NCBI GenBank assembly: GCA_028571685.1
Contig: CM053143.1
Coordinates: 9,105,501-9,169,500, forward strand
Length of the DNA stretch: 64,000 nt
Reading direction: 5' to 3'
Source: Heterohyrax brucei
Taxonomy: Eukaryota; Chordata; Mammalia; Hyracoidea; Procaviidae
Below the pieces are notes generated by a model that saw nothing but the letters and a program-made list of their open reading frames with translations, searched no databases and was not told the origin of the DNA. Position numbers and translations under genes: made by a program. Positions 1 through 12,922 of this stretch are shown one piece after another (position 1 is the first letter of the stretch; each line of letters opens with the position of its first letter).

Positions 1-3000
1 AGAGACACTGAGTGACATCTTGGATAAAAAGACACAATCCATCCAGATGTTGCCTACAAGAAACTTACCTGAGACTTAAAGATAGGAACAAACTGAAAAT
101 TAAAGGATGGAAGAATATATATCAAGCTAAGAGTGAACAGAGAGGAGCAGGTGTAGCAATTCTAATCTCAGATAAAATCTATTTTAATGTGAAATCCACC
201 ATCATAGACAAGGACGGGCACTATTTATTACCAAAAGTTTCAATACACAAGCAGGACTTAACAACATCAAATACTTATGCACCTAATATTAGAACACCTA
301 AATACATCAAAGAAACACTGACTATGTTCAAAAAGGAGACAGATCACTCCACAATAACAGCCGGAGACTTCAACACTCCACTCTCAATATTGGACACATC
401 ATCTAGAAAAGAAGATCAACACAAACAAAGAAGACCTTATTGTCACAATTAACCTACTAGACCTCATCGACATGTACAGAACCTTGTATCCACCAGCAGC
501 CAATTACACTTTCCGTGCACATGGAATATTCTCCAGAATAGACCATGTGTTAGGACATAAAGCAATTCTCAACAAAATCCATAGCATTGAGTTAATGCAA
601 AGCATCTTCTCAGACCATAAAGCCATAAAAGTTGAAATCAACAGCAGAAAAAAAGTAGACAGAAAGTGGAACTCAGGGAAACTGAACAACACGTTGCTCA
701 AAAACGCATGGGTTATAGAAAAAATCAAGGATGAAATAAAGACATTATGGATTCCAATGAGAACGAAAACACTTCCTACCAGAACCCATGGGGTACAGCC
801 AAAGCAGTACTTAGAGGTCAGTTTATCTCCATAAATGCACACATATGGAAAAAAGAAAGAAACTAAACCACAGAACTAACCCTACAGCTTGAAAAAGTAG
901 AGAGAGAACAATAGAGGAACCCTTCTGGGACCAGAAGAAAACAGATCCTAAAGATTAGAGCAGAACCAAACAAATTAGAGAACAGAAGAACAACTGAAAA
1001 AATTGAAAAGACCAAAAGCTGGTGTTTTTGAAAAGATCAACCAGATTGACAAACCACTGGCTAAACTGACTTAAGAAAACCAGGAAGGGAAACAAATAAT
1101 CCAAATAAGAAATGAGAGGGAAGTTGTCACAACAGATACAACAGAAATCAAAAATATCATAACAGAATACTATGAAAGACTGTGCTCTCACCAATTTGAA
1201 AACCTATGTGAAATGGACAAATTCCTTGATTCATATCACCTACCACAATTATCACAAGGTGAAGCAGAACAACTTAATAAACTCATCACAGAGGAAAAGA
1301 TTGAAAAAACCATTCAAAAACTGTCAACCAAAAAAAGCCCAGGCCCAGATGGCGTCATCACAGAATTCTACCAAACTTTTAGAGAAGAGTTATCTCCAAT
1401 ACTACTGAGACTATTTCACAGTATAGAAAGGGATGGAATAATCCCAAATTCATTCTAGGAAGCCAGCATAGTCCTGGTACCAAAGCCAGGGAAAGATCCA
1501 ACCAAAAAGGAGAACTATAGACTGATACCACTCATGAATCGAGATGTAAAAATCTTCAACAAAATTCTTGCCAGTAGAATACAACAACATATCCAAAAAA
1601 TAATCCATCATGACCAAGTTGAATTCATACCAGGGATGCCAGGCTCGTTCAACATCTGTAAGACAATTAATGTGATCAATCACATAAATATCACAAAAGA
1701 CAAGAACCGCCTGACCTTGTCTATTGATGCAGAAAAGGCATTTGATAAAGTCCAAAACTCATTCAAGCTAAAAACTCTAAGCAAAACAAGAATGGAAGGC
1801 AAGTTCCTCAGTGCAATAAGTGCCATTTATACAAAGCCAACAGCCTACATCATCCTGAATGGAGAGAGACTGAAACCATTTCCCTCGAGGGCAGGAACTA
1901 GATAAGGATGCCCATTCTCAACTCTACTATTCAACATTGTTCTAGAAGTTCTAGCCAGAGTAATTAGACAAGACCAAGATATAAAGGACATCAGCATCAG
2001 CAAAGAAGAACTAAAAATTTCTTTGTTTGCAGATGATGTGATTGTATATGCAGAGAATCCAAAAGAATCCATAAATAAACTACTCAAACAGATAGAAGAG
2101 TTCAGCAAAGTCTCCGGATGCAAAAACATAAGTAAATCAGTATAATTCCTCTATACCAACAATGAGATTATTAAGGGAGAAATCAGCAAATCAATATCAT
2201 TTACTACAGCCCCTAATAAGATAAAGTATCTAGGAATAAATCTAACCAGAGAAATAAGAGACCTTCACAAAGAGAACTACAAGCCCTTACTACAAGAAAC
2301 TAAGCGAGACTCATATAAGTGGAGAAACCTACTCTATTCATGAATAGGAAGAAAATGTCTATTTTACCCCAGACAATCTATTTATATAATGAAATCCCAA
2401 TACAAATTCCAGTGACATTTTTTTAATGAGATGGAAAAGCAAATCACCAACTTTGGAAAGGGAAGAAGCTCTGGACAAGTAAAGCACTACTGAAGAAGAA
2501 GAACACACTGGGAGACCTCTCATTACCCAACTTTAGAAACTATTATGCTGCCACAGTAGTCAAAACAGCCTGTTACTGGTAGAAAAACAGACAGATAGAT
2601 CAATGGAAAAGAATTGAGACCCCAGAGATGACACCATCTTCCTATGAACAGTTGATATTTGACAAAGACCCTAAGACATTAAGCTGAGGTAAAAACAACA
2701 TCTTCAACAAATGGTGTTGGCAAAATTGGATATGTGTCTGTAAAAATTGAAACAAGACCCGTATCTTACACCTTATACATAAACCAAATCAAACTAGATA
2801 AAAGACCTAAATATCAAATCTAAAATGATAAAGCTCATCCAAGAAAAAGTAGGAACAACAATGGAAATTTTAATGCACAGTGTAGACAGACTTCAAAATC
2901 TGTCAAACAAACCACAAACAACAGAAGAGATAATAAACAAATGGGAACTACTAAGAATCAAACACTTTTGCTCATCCAAAGACTTTATTAATAGAATTTA

Positions 3001-3700
3001 AAGGCCACCTATAAAATGGGAAAAAATATTGGGCAACTATATGTCAGACCAATGCCTGATCTCCATAATCTATAAGGAACTAGAAAATATCAACAAGAAA
3101 AAGATGAATAATCCAATTAAGCGATGGACAAAGGAAATGGACAGACACTTCCCTAAAGAGGAGATCCAGGTAGCCAAAAAATACATACAAATGTGCTCAC
3201 GATCATTAGCTATTAAAGAAATCATAATTGAAACTACAATGAGATACCATCTCACTCCAACAAGGTTGGCCATGATCCAAAAAAATGCAAAACAACAAAT
3301 GCTGGTGAGGCTGTGGAGAAATTGAAACTCTCCTATACTGTTAGTGGGACTCCAAAATGGTGCAACATCTTTGCAAAGCAAGCTGGCCCTTCCTTCAAAA
3401 GCTGGATCTAAATATACCATTTGACCCAGTAATTCCACTGTTCGGAATATATCCTCCAGAATCAAGGCCATTCACACCAACTGATACATGCACAGGAATG
3501 TTTATTGCAGTACAGTCCACAATAGCAAAAAGATAGAATCAACCCAGATGCCCAACAACAGATGAACGGATAGGTAAACTATGGTATACATACTCAATGG
3601 AACACTACACAATGATAAAGAACAATGATGATTGCAGGAGACATGTCATAACCTGATTTCAACTGGAGGACATTATGCTGAGTGAAAGTAGTCAGTGACA
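1..3700 (+). pseudogene. ORF2: Broken L1 ORF2 (endonuclease and reverse transcriptase), copy 1
   Basis: ORF2p nicks target DNA and copies L1 RNA into it. Reading across three frames, the endonuclease part shows LQETYL, GDFNTPLS, RIDHV and SDHKA, which carry known catalytic residues of the L1 endonuclease family. A frameshift lies near 400-460. The reverse transcriptase part shows DAEKAFDKV near 1729-1750 and an FADD catalytic box near 2026-2037, both present. A stop replaces the glutamine of the GTRQGCP motif near 1902. The C-terminal domain is readable to about 3700. It is a fossil and cannot make full-length protein. Confidence 0.92.
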
Positions 3701-3786
3701 GAAGGACTAACACTATATGAAACTCCTATAATAAGAACTTAAAAATAGATTCATGCATAGAAGAAAAGACTGTTTGACAGCTGCAA

Positions 3787-3821
3787 GGGTAGGGAGGGAG
3801 GGAACTCTAGGGGGGTAGGGT
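3787..3821 (+). other. G-run block at the start of the L1 3' UTR (possible G-quadruplex)
   Basis: Four G-triplets separated by one or two bases (GGGTAGGGAGGGAGGG) are followed within 10 bases by two more G-runs. Such G-rich tracts near the start of the L1 3' UTR are known from other mammalian L1s and can fold as quadruplexes. C-rich equivalents sit at the same place in the minus-strand copies, most clearly near 47495-47535. Folding here is inferred from the pattern only. Confidence 0.6.
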
Positions 3822-4830
3822 TTCGATTAGATAGCTTATGGAAATTTGGTTGGGTGAAATCCGTGACAGCACGCATTAGAAAGAAGATCAATATTAACTG
3901 GACTTCAGTATAACATGGTTACTCCTCCCATCTTAACCCAATATTGAAAGAAGAGAGTAGCTGGTTTGGGGGCCTGGGAACCGTGCTCTCAGGGGAAATC
4001 AAGGCCAATTGGCATGACTAGCATTTTGCTAAGAGAACCTTCTGCACCCCACATTGGTGAGTGGCGTCTGGGGTCTTAAAAGCTGACAAGCTACCATCTG
4101 AGGGTACAGCGACTCAACAGGAACAGATGATCATCAAAGACCAAAATGACAGGGGCAAAGAGAACCCAGAAGACACAGAGACCCAAGTGACAGGGTGACT
4201 ATATCGACTTGTGACCAGAGGAACCAGATGGTGCCCAGGCACCACCAGTGACAACCATGATGGAGCTCTCAAAGTTGAGTCTCACTGGCAACACAAAGAT
4301 AAAGAGGGGTACACTGAGATTTCCACTGAAAGACCACAATTGATGGTCCAGGGGCCTTGGAGTTCTGTGTGGAGCATGGCCCTGCCCATAAACCGTTACT
4401 GAAGTCAACTCCTCAGACAGGAATAGATTGGACTTGGTGACACAGAGTGACCATATCATGCGTGTATTTTATGGTTCTATGCATCCACAGGATGTCGTCA
4501 TGCTTACCTCTTAACTGAAGGTGGGGGAGTCAGTGGAGAGGAGGGGATAGGAAGTTGTTGGGAGAATAAGACATGTATGGAGCAGAAAGGAAGACTGTGT
4601 TGTCACCGGACAGGGAGAACAGTGGGAGCTGCATATAGGTGGACATGCAAATTTATATGGGAATGTACATTTTCATTCAATCATAATAAAAAAAAAAAGA
4701 AAATGAACTGTTTTTCATTTGACATGTATACAATACTTCAATTCTAACTTAGGGTATTGTCTATCAAATCACAGAACTGTATTCTTTTTTTTTTACGGAT
4801 TTCTATTTGTGTAGCTATATATCTGGCCCC

Positions 4831-4880
4831 TAGGGTCTCCATGAGTCGGATCCGACTCGACGGCACTTGGCACTTGGCTT
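4831..4880 (+). repeat. Tail-only RTE/AfroSINE fragment, copy a
   Basis: A 50-bp segment matches the 3' tail shared by AfroSINE-type SINEs and the RTE LINE. It holds a perfect 16-base palindrome, GAGTCGGATCCGACTC (4843-4858), then CGACGGCACTTGG and a doubled CACTTGG tail. No SINE body or tRNA-derived part precedes it. It lies just downstream of L1 copy 1. Related fragments lie near 15900, 16521, 35511, 52961 and 60371. Confidence 0.65.
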
Positions 4881-6851
4881 ATACCATTTTCAAATCATAG
4901 CAGCAGTCTATCATTTCTCTTGATATCCATCAGTCTCATCATTCTTTGCTGGTATTTACTTGGTGCATACCGTGTTGGTTATATGGCACTGTGCTAAGTG
5001 TGTGGAATGGTTTTATTTTAATTAAACAATTTGGGTGAACATGATTTCACATGTACACACATATCTGCCTAATTAAACGTATGCACAATTGAAGCTGAGT
5101 GTCTGTGCAGCCAGTCTGACAGTGCGTCTCCCAGTCTCTGGGTACAGAGGTGCTTCCTCATTCCCCCATCACGAAAGAATATGCAGCAATGGTGCTTGGT
5201 CAGCACAAAAGCACTTCTACCAGCAGCACTTGCTGCACTTTGGTGCTTTACTCCATTGTACCAGAAGGCTGTAGGGAACGTTTGACCACTTTATTTGTTT
5301 TCAGAGGTCATGTGTTAAAGTTTCATGTGTATATTTTATTAAATTTTAAGAATTCATGAACTACACATCACCTCTGCATGCCAAATAATTAAAATAGAAT
5401 TTTCTTTTTTTAAGGCAAAAAATAGTGTAATTATTGAGGTTTCATACTTTTGACACTATTAACAATATCCATCAATCCATCACTAACTTTTCACAGAGGG
5501 TATGCTGCTACTTCTGCATGGAATTTTCATGAATATTTGTATTTATTCTTTCAATTACTCCATCTATTTGCATGAAAGGCATTCCTCTCAACTCTTTATA
5601 GCTATTTCCAGACTTTTAGAGACAGAATATCCCAACACAGAGGAAAACAACGAGAGGATTTAAAAACAATGACAAGATTTTAAAATTTATCCCTCATCCC
5701 CATCCCCATTTATATACAACACATAATAAAAACTTGAGACATATTTAGATAAGTATGTATGTTAGCTATCTAGTTGCTAACCAGTACAATTTGTTTGACA
5801 CTCCATTAACTGTTGTCATTTGGCTGATAATTTGCATTCCTGATGCTAAGCTGAGCATAGAATCTTTAAATCTTCATATTCTTAAGACATTTATATGAAG
5901 TGGAGTACTTCTTAGTTCAAGTTAAACATAGTTTTGAATTTGGAATTAGAAAAAATAAATCCAAATCACCAAACATGGATCCTTGGTTGGAGCTAGAGGA
6001 GACAGAAACAGTAGAGCAGGCCAGGAGATAATGAGCTAAAGTCAGAAGGTAATGCATGTGCAGGCTGCTAAACTGAAATCTTAATGTCCCATTATGTTTC
6101 TACGCATGGTCAACACTGAACTTGTGTTTCAGCTGGAAATTCGCACATGACATCCTTCCCTGGAGCTACCAACACTTGTGGTTGAGTTTCTCAAGAAGGA
6201 AAATCCAGTTTTACTAGTTTATAGATAGTCTGTATTTTTATTCTCTTCAGGTAAGCCTAGAGTTACAGATTAGCTAATGTAAAAATTGATCTCCCTCTAT
6301 TGACTGAAAATATTTTTCATATTGCAGATTTTAAACTTCATTTTATGATCCTTCCATTAAGTCAAAGTAATACAAATAATTACTACATGATCTAATGGTA
6401 AATTAACCTTTTCTTTAGGTTTAAAAGGGGGCACAGAAAATTGCACTTGAAAAAACAGACCAATTCATTTCTGTGGCAAAGGACTGGTCAAGAAGCCACC
6501 TGGCAAAACTCAGAAATTGCTTCAACCCTGGCAGTGTTAGCTGGTATTATAATCAGCTGATATTATCGTCCAATGAAGGGACAGCATGATACAATAAAGG
6601 CACTTTCACCACCTCTAACTCGTTAGATAATCCACTGTTTATCTCCTCTAACCTTTGGAAATAGGAAAAAAGCAGAACAGGCTTTAGGTTTTCAATTTTT
6701 TATCTGCTCATTTTACTCTTTCTGAGTTTCAATGGCGTTACAGACCCTGAATCTATAAATGGACTGGAAGTGTTTCCCCAGCCATATAAATGACAGCTGT
6801 AATAGGTGAGCAAACCAGCAATATACATGAAACCCTGGTGGCTAACCAAAA
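4881..6851. other. Unassigned non-coding stretch
   Basis: No ORF with family resemblance, RNA gene or clear transposon was seen. A short block near 4955-5025 (a TGGCACTGTGCTAAGTG-like core) faintly resembles an old MIR or L2 fragment. A somewhat GC-richer patch at 5090-5280 has short open frames without recognisable motifs. The rest is AT-rich and lacks simple repeats longer than about 20 bp. Confidence 0.45.
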
Positions 6852-7252
6852 TTTCAATGCCTTCTAAGAGGAAAAGATGCAGTGAAAGTCTGCAACACCT
6901 GCAAAGCCTCAAACTTCACATGGTACAGCCACAACACTTGCAAGGAACCCTGGTCTCAGGCCCTCCTGATCCCCCTGAATGCCACTCCTGTCACCTGATA
7001 TCACAAGTTTTGCTAGGCCAACCCAGTGATGATGATTCACTCCTGGCTTGTTACTTAAAAGAGATTGACAAGGAATCAGGGAATGGACTTTGAAAGGTCA
7101 AGCTATTCCATCCATCAGAAAATAGTATGTTCAGAGCCAGAATAAGGAATAGGCCAGCAGAGTTAACAAATGGGGTGCTGGAACATCACTGAGACCCCTC
7201 CAACAGGGCTGAAAATGCTGGGAGCTGTAGCAAATTGCATTTTCCAAACTCC
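6852..7252 (+). repeat. Left arm of a ~400-bp imperfect inverted repeat
   Basis: This arm matches the reverse complement of 7878-8281 almost end to end, by eye roughly 85-90% identical. Both arms keep the same open frame, starting MPSKRKR and including GPPDPPECHSCHLISQ and LLGQPSDDDS, for about 75 residues before the copies diverge. I do not recognise the protein-like text. Homology ends sharply at both sides, just after a TTTCCAAACT-like block on the right. It could be an unrecognised transposon, an LTR pair or an inverted duplication. Confidence 0.7.
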
Positions 7253-7877
7253 TCTCGGATAGAACAGCAAATAATTGACAGAAATGCCATGACAAGCTGC
7301 ATGCTTACCCTTGCAGCCCCAGCCAAGCAGTGTGCAGAAGTAGGTACAAAATTATGTTCATGAACCAAAAGTGATGAGACGTGTGACCTCTAGAGGTGTG
7401 TTAGAGTAGGAAATCACCAACTGACAGGCTCTAAGATGCTTCCTAAAGATGGTCACTGAGAATAACTTTTGTTTTCCTCTAAAATGGCTTGTAAAGGACA
7501 CATGTTTCTTGTATAAGGGATGGAGGCTAAATTGCTCTAAGCATCAGAGGAGAGGCTGGTTTCCACATTCTGTTTTCCCTCGCCCCCTTGATGCATGGTC
7601 TGCTAATATAGGTTATATATTTAAAGAATATCAGTTTGTAGCACTGCCACATTATTAGCTCACCTTGACCACATGTCTCAGTTTGGTCCTGAAAATGATG
7701 TTATGGCTTGAGCTTGCTTGCAGGTACGTTTCTCAGAATTCAAGCCACAGATCTGGTAATCCCTCATAACTCACTGACACATTTTATTTCAGTGAAAAGT
7801 TCTCAGAAAAAATGCTTCAAAGCATTGGTGCTGGCTGTATTGTGTTCCGTTAAACAAACTATGAAAATTGTTCCTGG
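7253..7877. other. Spacer of the inverted repeat
   Basis: About 625 bp separates the two arms. It contains short open frames on both strands without family motifs and a TATA-like AT patch near 7610-7625. Nothing in it pairs with itself at scale. I cannot tell whether it belongs to the same element as the arms. Confidence 0.4.
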
Positions 7878-8281
7878 TGAGTCTGGAAAATGCAATTTGC
7901 TACAGCTCCTGGTATTTTCAGTCCTGCTGGAGGAGGCCTCAGTGACATTCCGGTACCCTACTTGCTAACTCTGCTGGCCTACTCTTTATTCTGGCTTTGA
8001 ACATACTACTTCCTGATGATGGAAATGGCTTGACCTTCCAAAGTCCATGATTCCTGATTCCTTGTAAATCCTTTTTAAGTAACAAGCCAGGAATGAATCA
8101 TCATCACTGGGTTGGCCTAGCAAAACTTGTGATATCAGGTGACAGGAGTGGCATTCAGGGGGATCAGGAGGGCCTGAGACCAGGGTTCCTTGCAACTGTT
8201 GTGGCCGTACCACGCAAGGTTTGAGGTTTTGCAGGTGTTGCAGACTTTCACTGTGTCTTTTCCTCTTAGAAGGCATTGAAA
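7878..8281 (-). repeat. Right arm of the ~400-bp imperfect inverted repeat
   Basis: Read on the minus strand, this is the second copy of the 6852-7252 arm. It carries the same open frame (MPSKRKR at 8276 reading leftward, 96 codons in all). Differences are mostly single bases plus a few small indels, including one near the end of the shared frame that changes its C-terminus. The shared frame is not long enough to prove past coding. Confidence 0.7.
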
Positions 8282-9716
8282 GATGCTTAGCTGCTAGGGA
8301 AAATTTTAAATTAAATATAATTAGAAATAAATGTGAAATGAAGAGTACCTGAGATGTGAAATTATTTCTGGATTTCAGGTATGTTTAAATACGTAAAAGC
8401 AGAATAATTGAAAAATTTAATTGTGTGTCTTGAATATTTAGACCCAGTACACATTTGCAGAATTGCATTTCAATACTTTAAAATAGTGTGGATCCAATAA
8501 AATGTAAGATTTATTACAACAAGTCATGAGTTACCTGTAAGATCACTCAATGCTTGTTCAGTGGAAATATGTATAATTCATACTCCACCCCCTGTCATTC
8601 TTACTGAAGAATTTGTCCCTCAGGACACCATGTGAGCCTGCGATTTCCATGTAAGGCAGCCAGTAGTGCCTTTCTCTATAACAATTAGCAGAGATAAGAT
8701 TTAAACAATGTGCAGTTACATTAAAAAACAAACAAACAAAAACTTCAACACTCTTAGAAACAATATTTTGATTTAGAATGCTTCCACTATGAAATGCCTG
8801 AATCAGCTACGTCCTATAGAACAGTCAGAAACTATATGTGTTAAGCATATCTGAGAAGACTCAAATGTAGCAGAGATAGAATTCATATTTCTTGAAAAAC
8901 ACCTGCATTTTGAAATTCAACCTACAGTGCTTCTTCCTTCACTAATAGAATTTCTGTACATTTCTTATGACAGGAGATAGATGAATCTAAATTCTTCATT
9001 GAAATGTTGAGCTTTTCTTTCTGGATCACCAGCTCTTCTTTCTGGATCATCACGTTGAAAAAATTGACGTGTGGAAGGAGAATGGGAAGCAAAAATACAA
9101 TTACTTAAAAAAAGTACAAACAGTTCAAAGAACAAACAGTTCAAAAACATAACCAAACAAATAATCAAAGAAACAGGCAAAATTCTGAGTACATTCCTCT
9201 AGTTAAATACAATGTTTATACATCAGGAATACTGAGAGATTTTTGTTAACATTCAATTTTGTTTTCTAGACTATCCAAACTGCAAAGGTCCACTTTTTGA
9301 AGACTTCAAAGACAATTAAAGAGATACAGTTCTGATCCTGAATGTATGAAATTTGTTTAGTTGATGTAATATCGACATTAGTAGAATCATCCAAAATTTG
9401 AAAGAAATACCTCTGTCTTGTTTTCTGTTTGCCATTTTAGAGTTGAGTTTTATTATATTATCATTCTGGATTAAGAAACATTACAATAAATAGTATTGAT
9501 ATTCAACAATGCATGGAATTGGTTTCTAAGACCTGTCCGCTCCATCTCACCCTTATGTATACGTGTTATAAGAGGTGAGAGGACTAAAAGGAAGGTGGAA
9601 TTGGGACAACAGCTCAACATATAGTCTTTCTTGTTAGTGATGCTGCAGGTACGGTGTGCGTCTTATCTTGAAAGACTCATCTCATGATTTCTTACTTTCA
9701 ATAGCCTTTCCCCTGT
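8282..9716. other. Unassigned non-coding stretch
   Basis: AT-rich DNA with no recognised gene or repeat family. Small features are a CAAA-rich patch near 8725-8742 and two close copies of a TTCTTTCTGGATCA-type word at 9014-9052. A minus-strand frame of 71 codons over 8965-9180 is low-complexity hydrophobic text and looks like chance. Confidence 0.4.
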
Positions 9717-10138
9717 TGTCATGAATTGGATTGTGTCCCCCCAAAATATGTGTTTGTAAACCCTAACCCCATACCCATGGATGTAATATCGTTTAGGAAC
9801 GGTATTTCTTCCTTAAGCTAATGAGCCCATGTCACGTTAGGAAGTATTTTAAGACAGTTGCTTTTGAAACATAAAAGGAGCAGAGTAGGCACAGAAGGAT
9901 GAACGCACAGATGGAGAAGGACAGATGCCACCCCACGTGAAGATCTTTCCTCAAAGAAGTGAAAAGCAGAAGCTGAAAGCAGCCAAGGACCTTTCCCCAG
10001 AGCAGAGAGAGCCCTCCCCTGGAGACAGTGCTCTAACTTTGTTCTTCTAGACTGCTAAATGATGAGAAAATAAATTTCTGTTTGTTAAAGTCACCCACTT
10101 GTGGTACTTTTGTTAAAGCAGCACTAAGAAACTAAAAT
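9717..10138 (+). mobile_element. MaLR-like solo LTR (family M), copy 1
   Basis: The segment starts TGTCATGAATTGGATTGTGTCC and includes a block resembling the MLT1/MST family: AACCCTAACCCC, then CTTCTAGACT, then AATAAATTTCTGTTTGTTAAAG, and an end of the type GCAGCACTAAGAAACTAA. That order and the embedded AATAAA fit an ERVL-MaLR LTR. The terminal CA is not preserved and no 5-bp target duplication is visible, so this copy is old or its end is damaged. Confidence 0.72.
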
Positions 10139-10303
10139 GTCTGCTTTCTCAATTCTGTCGACTGTTGAAGTTCACTTAGTTTTGCTGTCTATGGGACTCT
10201 CTAAAAGTAGTTCTGTATCTGATTATGAACATCACCATTATTTGTGTGCATTTGTGTCTATATATATGTATTATGTTTCATATAAGGTGATTCCAACATT
10301 TGA

Positions 10304-10480
10304 TGTGCTCAGCTGCTAACCATGCTAACCAAAAGATTGACAGTGCAAGAAAACACAGGAAAAAGGCCTAGTGATCTACTTGTGAGAAATTAGACATTGA
10401 AAACTCTGTGGAGTATAGTTCTGCTCCGACAGATGCAGAGTAGCAGTCAGTTGGAGTTGACTCACTGGCATCCAATTGGT
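10304..10480 (+). mobile_element. AfroSINE-type SINE, diverged
   Basis: The order matches the SINE consensus: a tRNA-like head with CAGCTGCTAACC, then GAAAACTCTGTGGAGTATAGTTCTGCTC in the middle, and a tail of the AGTTGACTCACTGGCA type. The tail is diverged from the usual GAGTCGGAATCGACTC form. It lies between a MaLR-like LTR and the 3' end of L1 copy 2. Confidence 0.6.
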
Positions 10481-10680
10481 ATATACATATGTACAATGTT
10501 TAATAATGAAAAACTTGGAATATGACAAAGAAGAAAATTAAAATCATGTATAAACCCATAACCTATAATACCTACTGTTAACATTTTGCACCATGTACTT
10601 ATAATGACTTTTCTATGTATAGATATAATTTTGAGACATATAACCTAAGTGTGTTAAAATATCTATAAATATTTCACATC
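10481..10680. other. Unassigned stretch with an old-repeat-like block
   Basis: A CTGTTAACATTTTG-like segment near 10570-10590 resembles a widespread old mammalian repeat context, but it is too short for assignment. No gene is visible. Confidence 0.3.
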
Positions 10681-12880
10681 TTTTTTTACGATTACGTGAA
10701 AGTGTACAATCCTAATCAATTTTGCATGCTCTCCTATCTGCAATTCCATGTGCTCTCCTCACCCAGTGACAGCACAATCCTCCTTTTCACTCTTCTAGTA
10801 TTCCATTAATGAACACCTGTCCCCTCCTCTGCACCCTTTTCTCTCCGATCTAGAAAGAAACCAGTAGGACAGCCTCATGTAAATGTATAAAACCATAAAG
10901 TACATACACCACATGCTCTCACTGTGTCCCCAAGATCCAGTCCATTCTTGTCTGAAGAGTTGACCTCAGTACTGGTTTCAGGTTAGGGCCAGCAACAAGT
11001 CCAGAGGCCATGTCCGCAGGGGATCCTCCAGCTGTCAGACCATCAATTCGGGCCTTTTAGTAGAGTTCTTGAACTGCACACCTCTTTATCTTGTGTTACC
11101 TCAGGGCCTCTATCCTCCATCACAGCTGCCTTTGGTGGTGGCCAAGCACCATCTAGTTCTTCTGGTCTCATGATGACGCAGTCTTCCATTCGTATGGGTC
11201 CTTCTGTCTCCTGGGCTCATTTTTCTTCAGGTCTTTGATGGTCTCCTTTGTCATCTGCTCCAGATGGTTTTAGACCATTTGGTGTTCCTCAGATGGCAGC
11301 TTGCTGGCTTTAAGGCCCCAAACGCATCTCACCAATATAGGGCACAGAAAACTCTCTTAGCAAAGGCTAGTTGTATCAATTGACTTCAATGTCCCCTGAA
11401 AACATGGTCCCCAGACTCTCATCTCTGCTAATTGATCCTTTGAAATATTAGGTTGAGTTTAGAAAATCTTTGTTTATGGTGTAGTACAGTTGTGCTGATT
11501 TGTCTTCTACTGTGTGCTGTCACTCTTCACCTAACCAAATTCCTATCAACTATCTAATGTATGAATGTCCCTCTTCCTTCCTCCCCACCCTTGTAGCTGT
11601 CAAAGAGTGTTCTCTTCTGCACATAAGTCCATTTTTCAGTCCTTACGGCAGAGGTCTCATGTAATGCTTGCCCTATTGCAGTCAGCATAATGTCTTCCAG
11701 TTGAAATCAGGTTATGAGATGCTTCCTAAAATCATCATTGCTCTTTATCATTGCAAAGCATTCCATTGTGTATCATGTACCATAGTTTATTTTCATTCAT
11801 CTGTTGATGGGACCTAAGTTGAGCTCATCTTTTTGCTATTGTGGACACTGCTGCAATAAACGTTCATGTGCATCTATCTGTTTGTGTGACTGCCTTTATG
11901 TCTGTAAGATATATTCCAAGCAATGGGATTGCTGGATCATATGGTATTTGTACTTCTAGCTTTTTAAGAAAGCACTAAATTGTTTTCCAAAGAGGATGTA
12001 CCATTTTGTATTCCCACCAGCAGTGTAGGAGAGTTCCAGTTTCTTCACAGCCTTTCCAGCATTTTTTGTTTCGTGTTTTTTTGGATTATGGTCAGCCTCG
12101 TTGGAGTGAGATGGTATTTCGTTGTAGTTTTTATCTGGATTTCCCTGATGGCTAATAACTGTGAGCATTTGCTCGTGCGTCTTTTGCCTGCCTGGATGTC
12201 TTTTTTGGTAAAATGTTTGTCCATCTCCTTTGCTCATTGTTTAATTGGGTTATTTACCTTTTTTCTTGTTAATATTTTGCAGTATCTTGCAGATTATGGA
12301 ACTCAGATGGTGATCCAGCATGTAGTTGCCAAGTAGTTTCTCCCATTCTGTAAATACTTTTTGAACTCTCTTGATAGTCTTTGGTTAAGCATAAGTGTTA
12401 ATTTTTAGTAGTTCCCATTTGTCTACTTTCCATTCTGTTGTTTATGCATAGTTGGTAAGATTTTGTAGTCTGTCTAAGCCATATATTAGAACTTCAATTG
12501 TGGTCCCTGTTTTTTCTTCCATAATCTTTATCATTTGAGTTTTGATATTAGGTGTTTGATCTATTTTGAGTTAGTTTTTGAATTAATGTCTGAGATACGG
12601 GTCTTGTTCCAGTTTTTTGGCAGATGGATGTCCAGTTCTGCCAACATCATTTGTGAAAAAGACTATTTTTACCCCAGTTTACAACCTTTGGGACTTTGTT
12701 GAATATCAACTGTTCATAGGAGGATGGTGATTATTTCTGGGGTCTCTATTCTGTTCCATGGGACTATGCATCTGTTTTTGTACTAATACCAGGCTGTTCT
12801 GACTACTGTGGCAGTGCAGTATGTTCTAAGGTTGGGTAGCTTGAGGCCTACCAGTGTGTTCCTCTTCTTCAATTGTGCTC

Positions 12881-12922
12881 TACTTATCCAGGTTTCTTCA
12901 CTACTTATCCAGGTTTCTTCAC
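12881..12922. repeat. Perfect 21-bp tandem duplication
   Basis: TACTTATCCAGGTTTCTTCAC occurs twice in direct succession inside ORF2 of L1 copy 2. Other L1 copies have the unit once (for example near 48836 in diverged form). It is a small slippage-type duplication after insertion. Confidence 0.9.

Larger units (their letters stand above)
1..4703 (+). mobile_element. L1 LINE copy 1, 5' end outside the window
   Basis: The element enters from the left edge inside the ORF2 endonuclease region. It runs through reverse transcriptase and the C-terminal domain to about 3700, then a 3' UTR of about 1 kb. It ends with an AATAAA that merges into a short A-run near 4688-4703. The same 3' UTR recurs in reverse at about 10690-11640 and 42290-43200, which fixes its extent. 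Many stops and frameshifts show it is dead. The target-site duplication cannot be checked because the 5' end is outside the window. Confidence 0.93.

Noticed and set aside
6806-7093. Plus-strand open frame as a host exon or small gene
   Set aside because: It has an inverted twin at 7986-8276 and no splice-site or promoter support that I can see. It is kept as a repeat with an unexplained frame.
8965-9180. Minus-strand frame with a hydrophobic start as a membrane peptide gene
   Set aside because: The text comes from A/T-rich low-complexity DNA, with no family match and no supporting signals.
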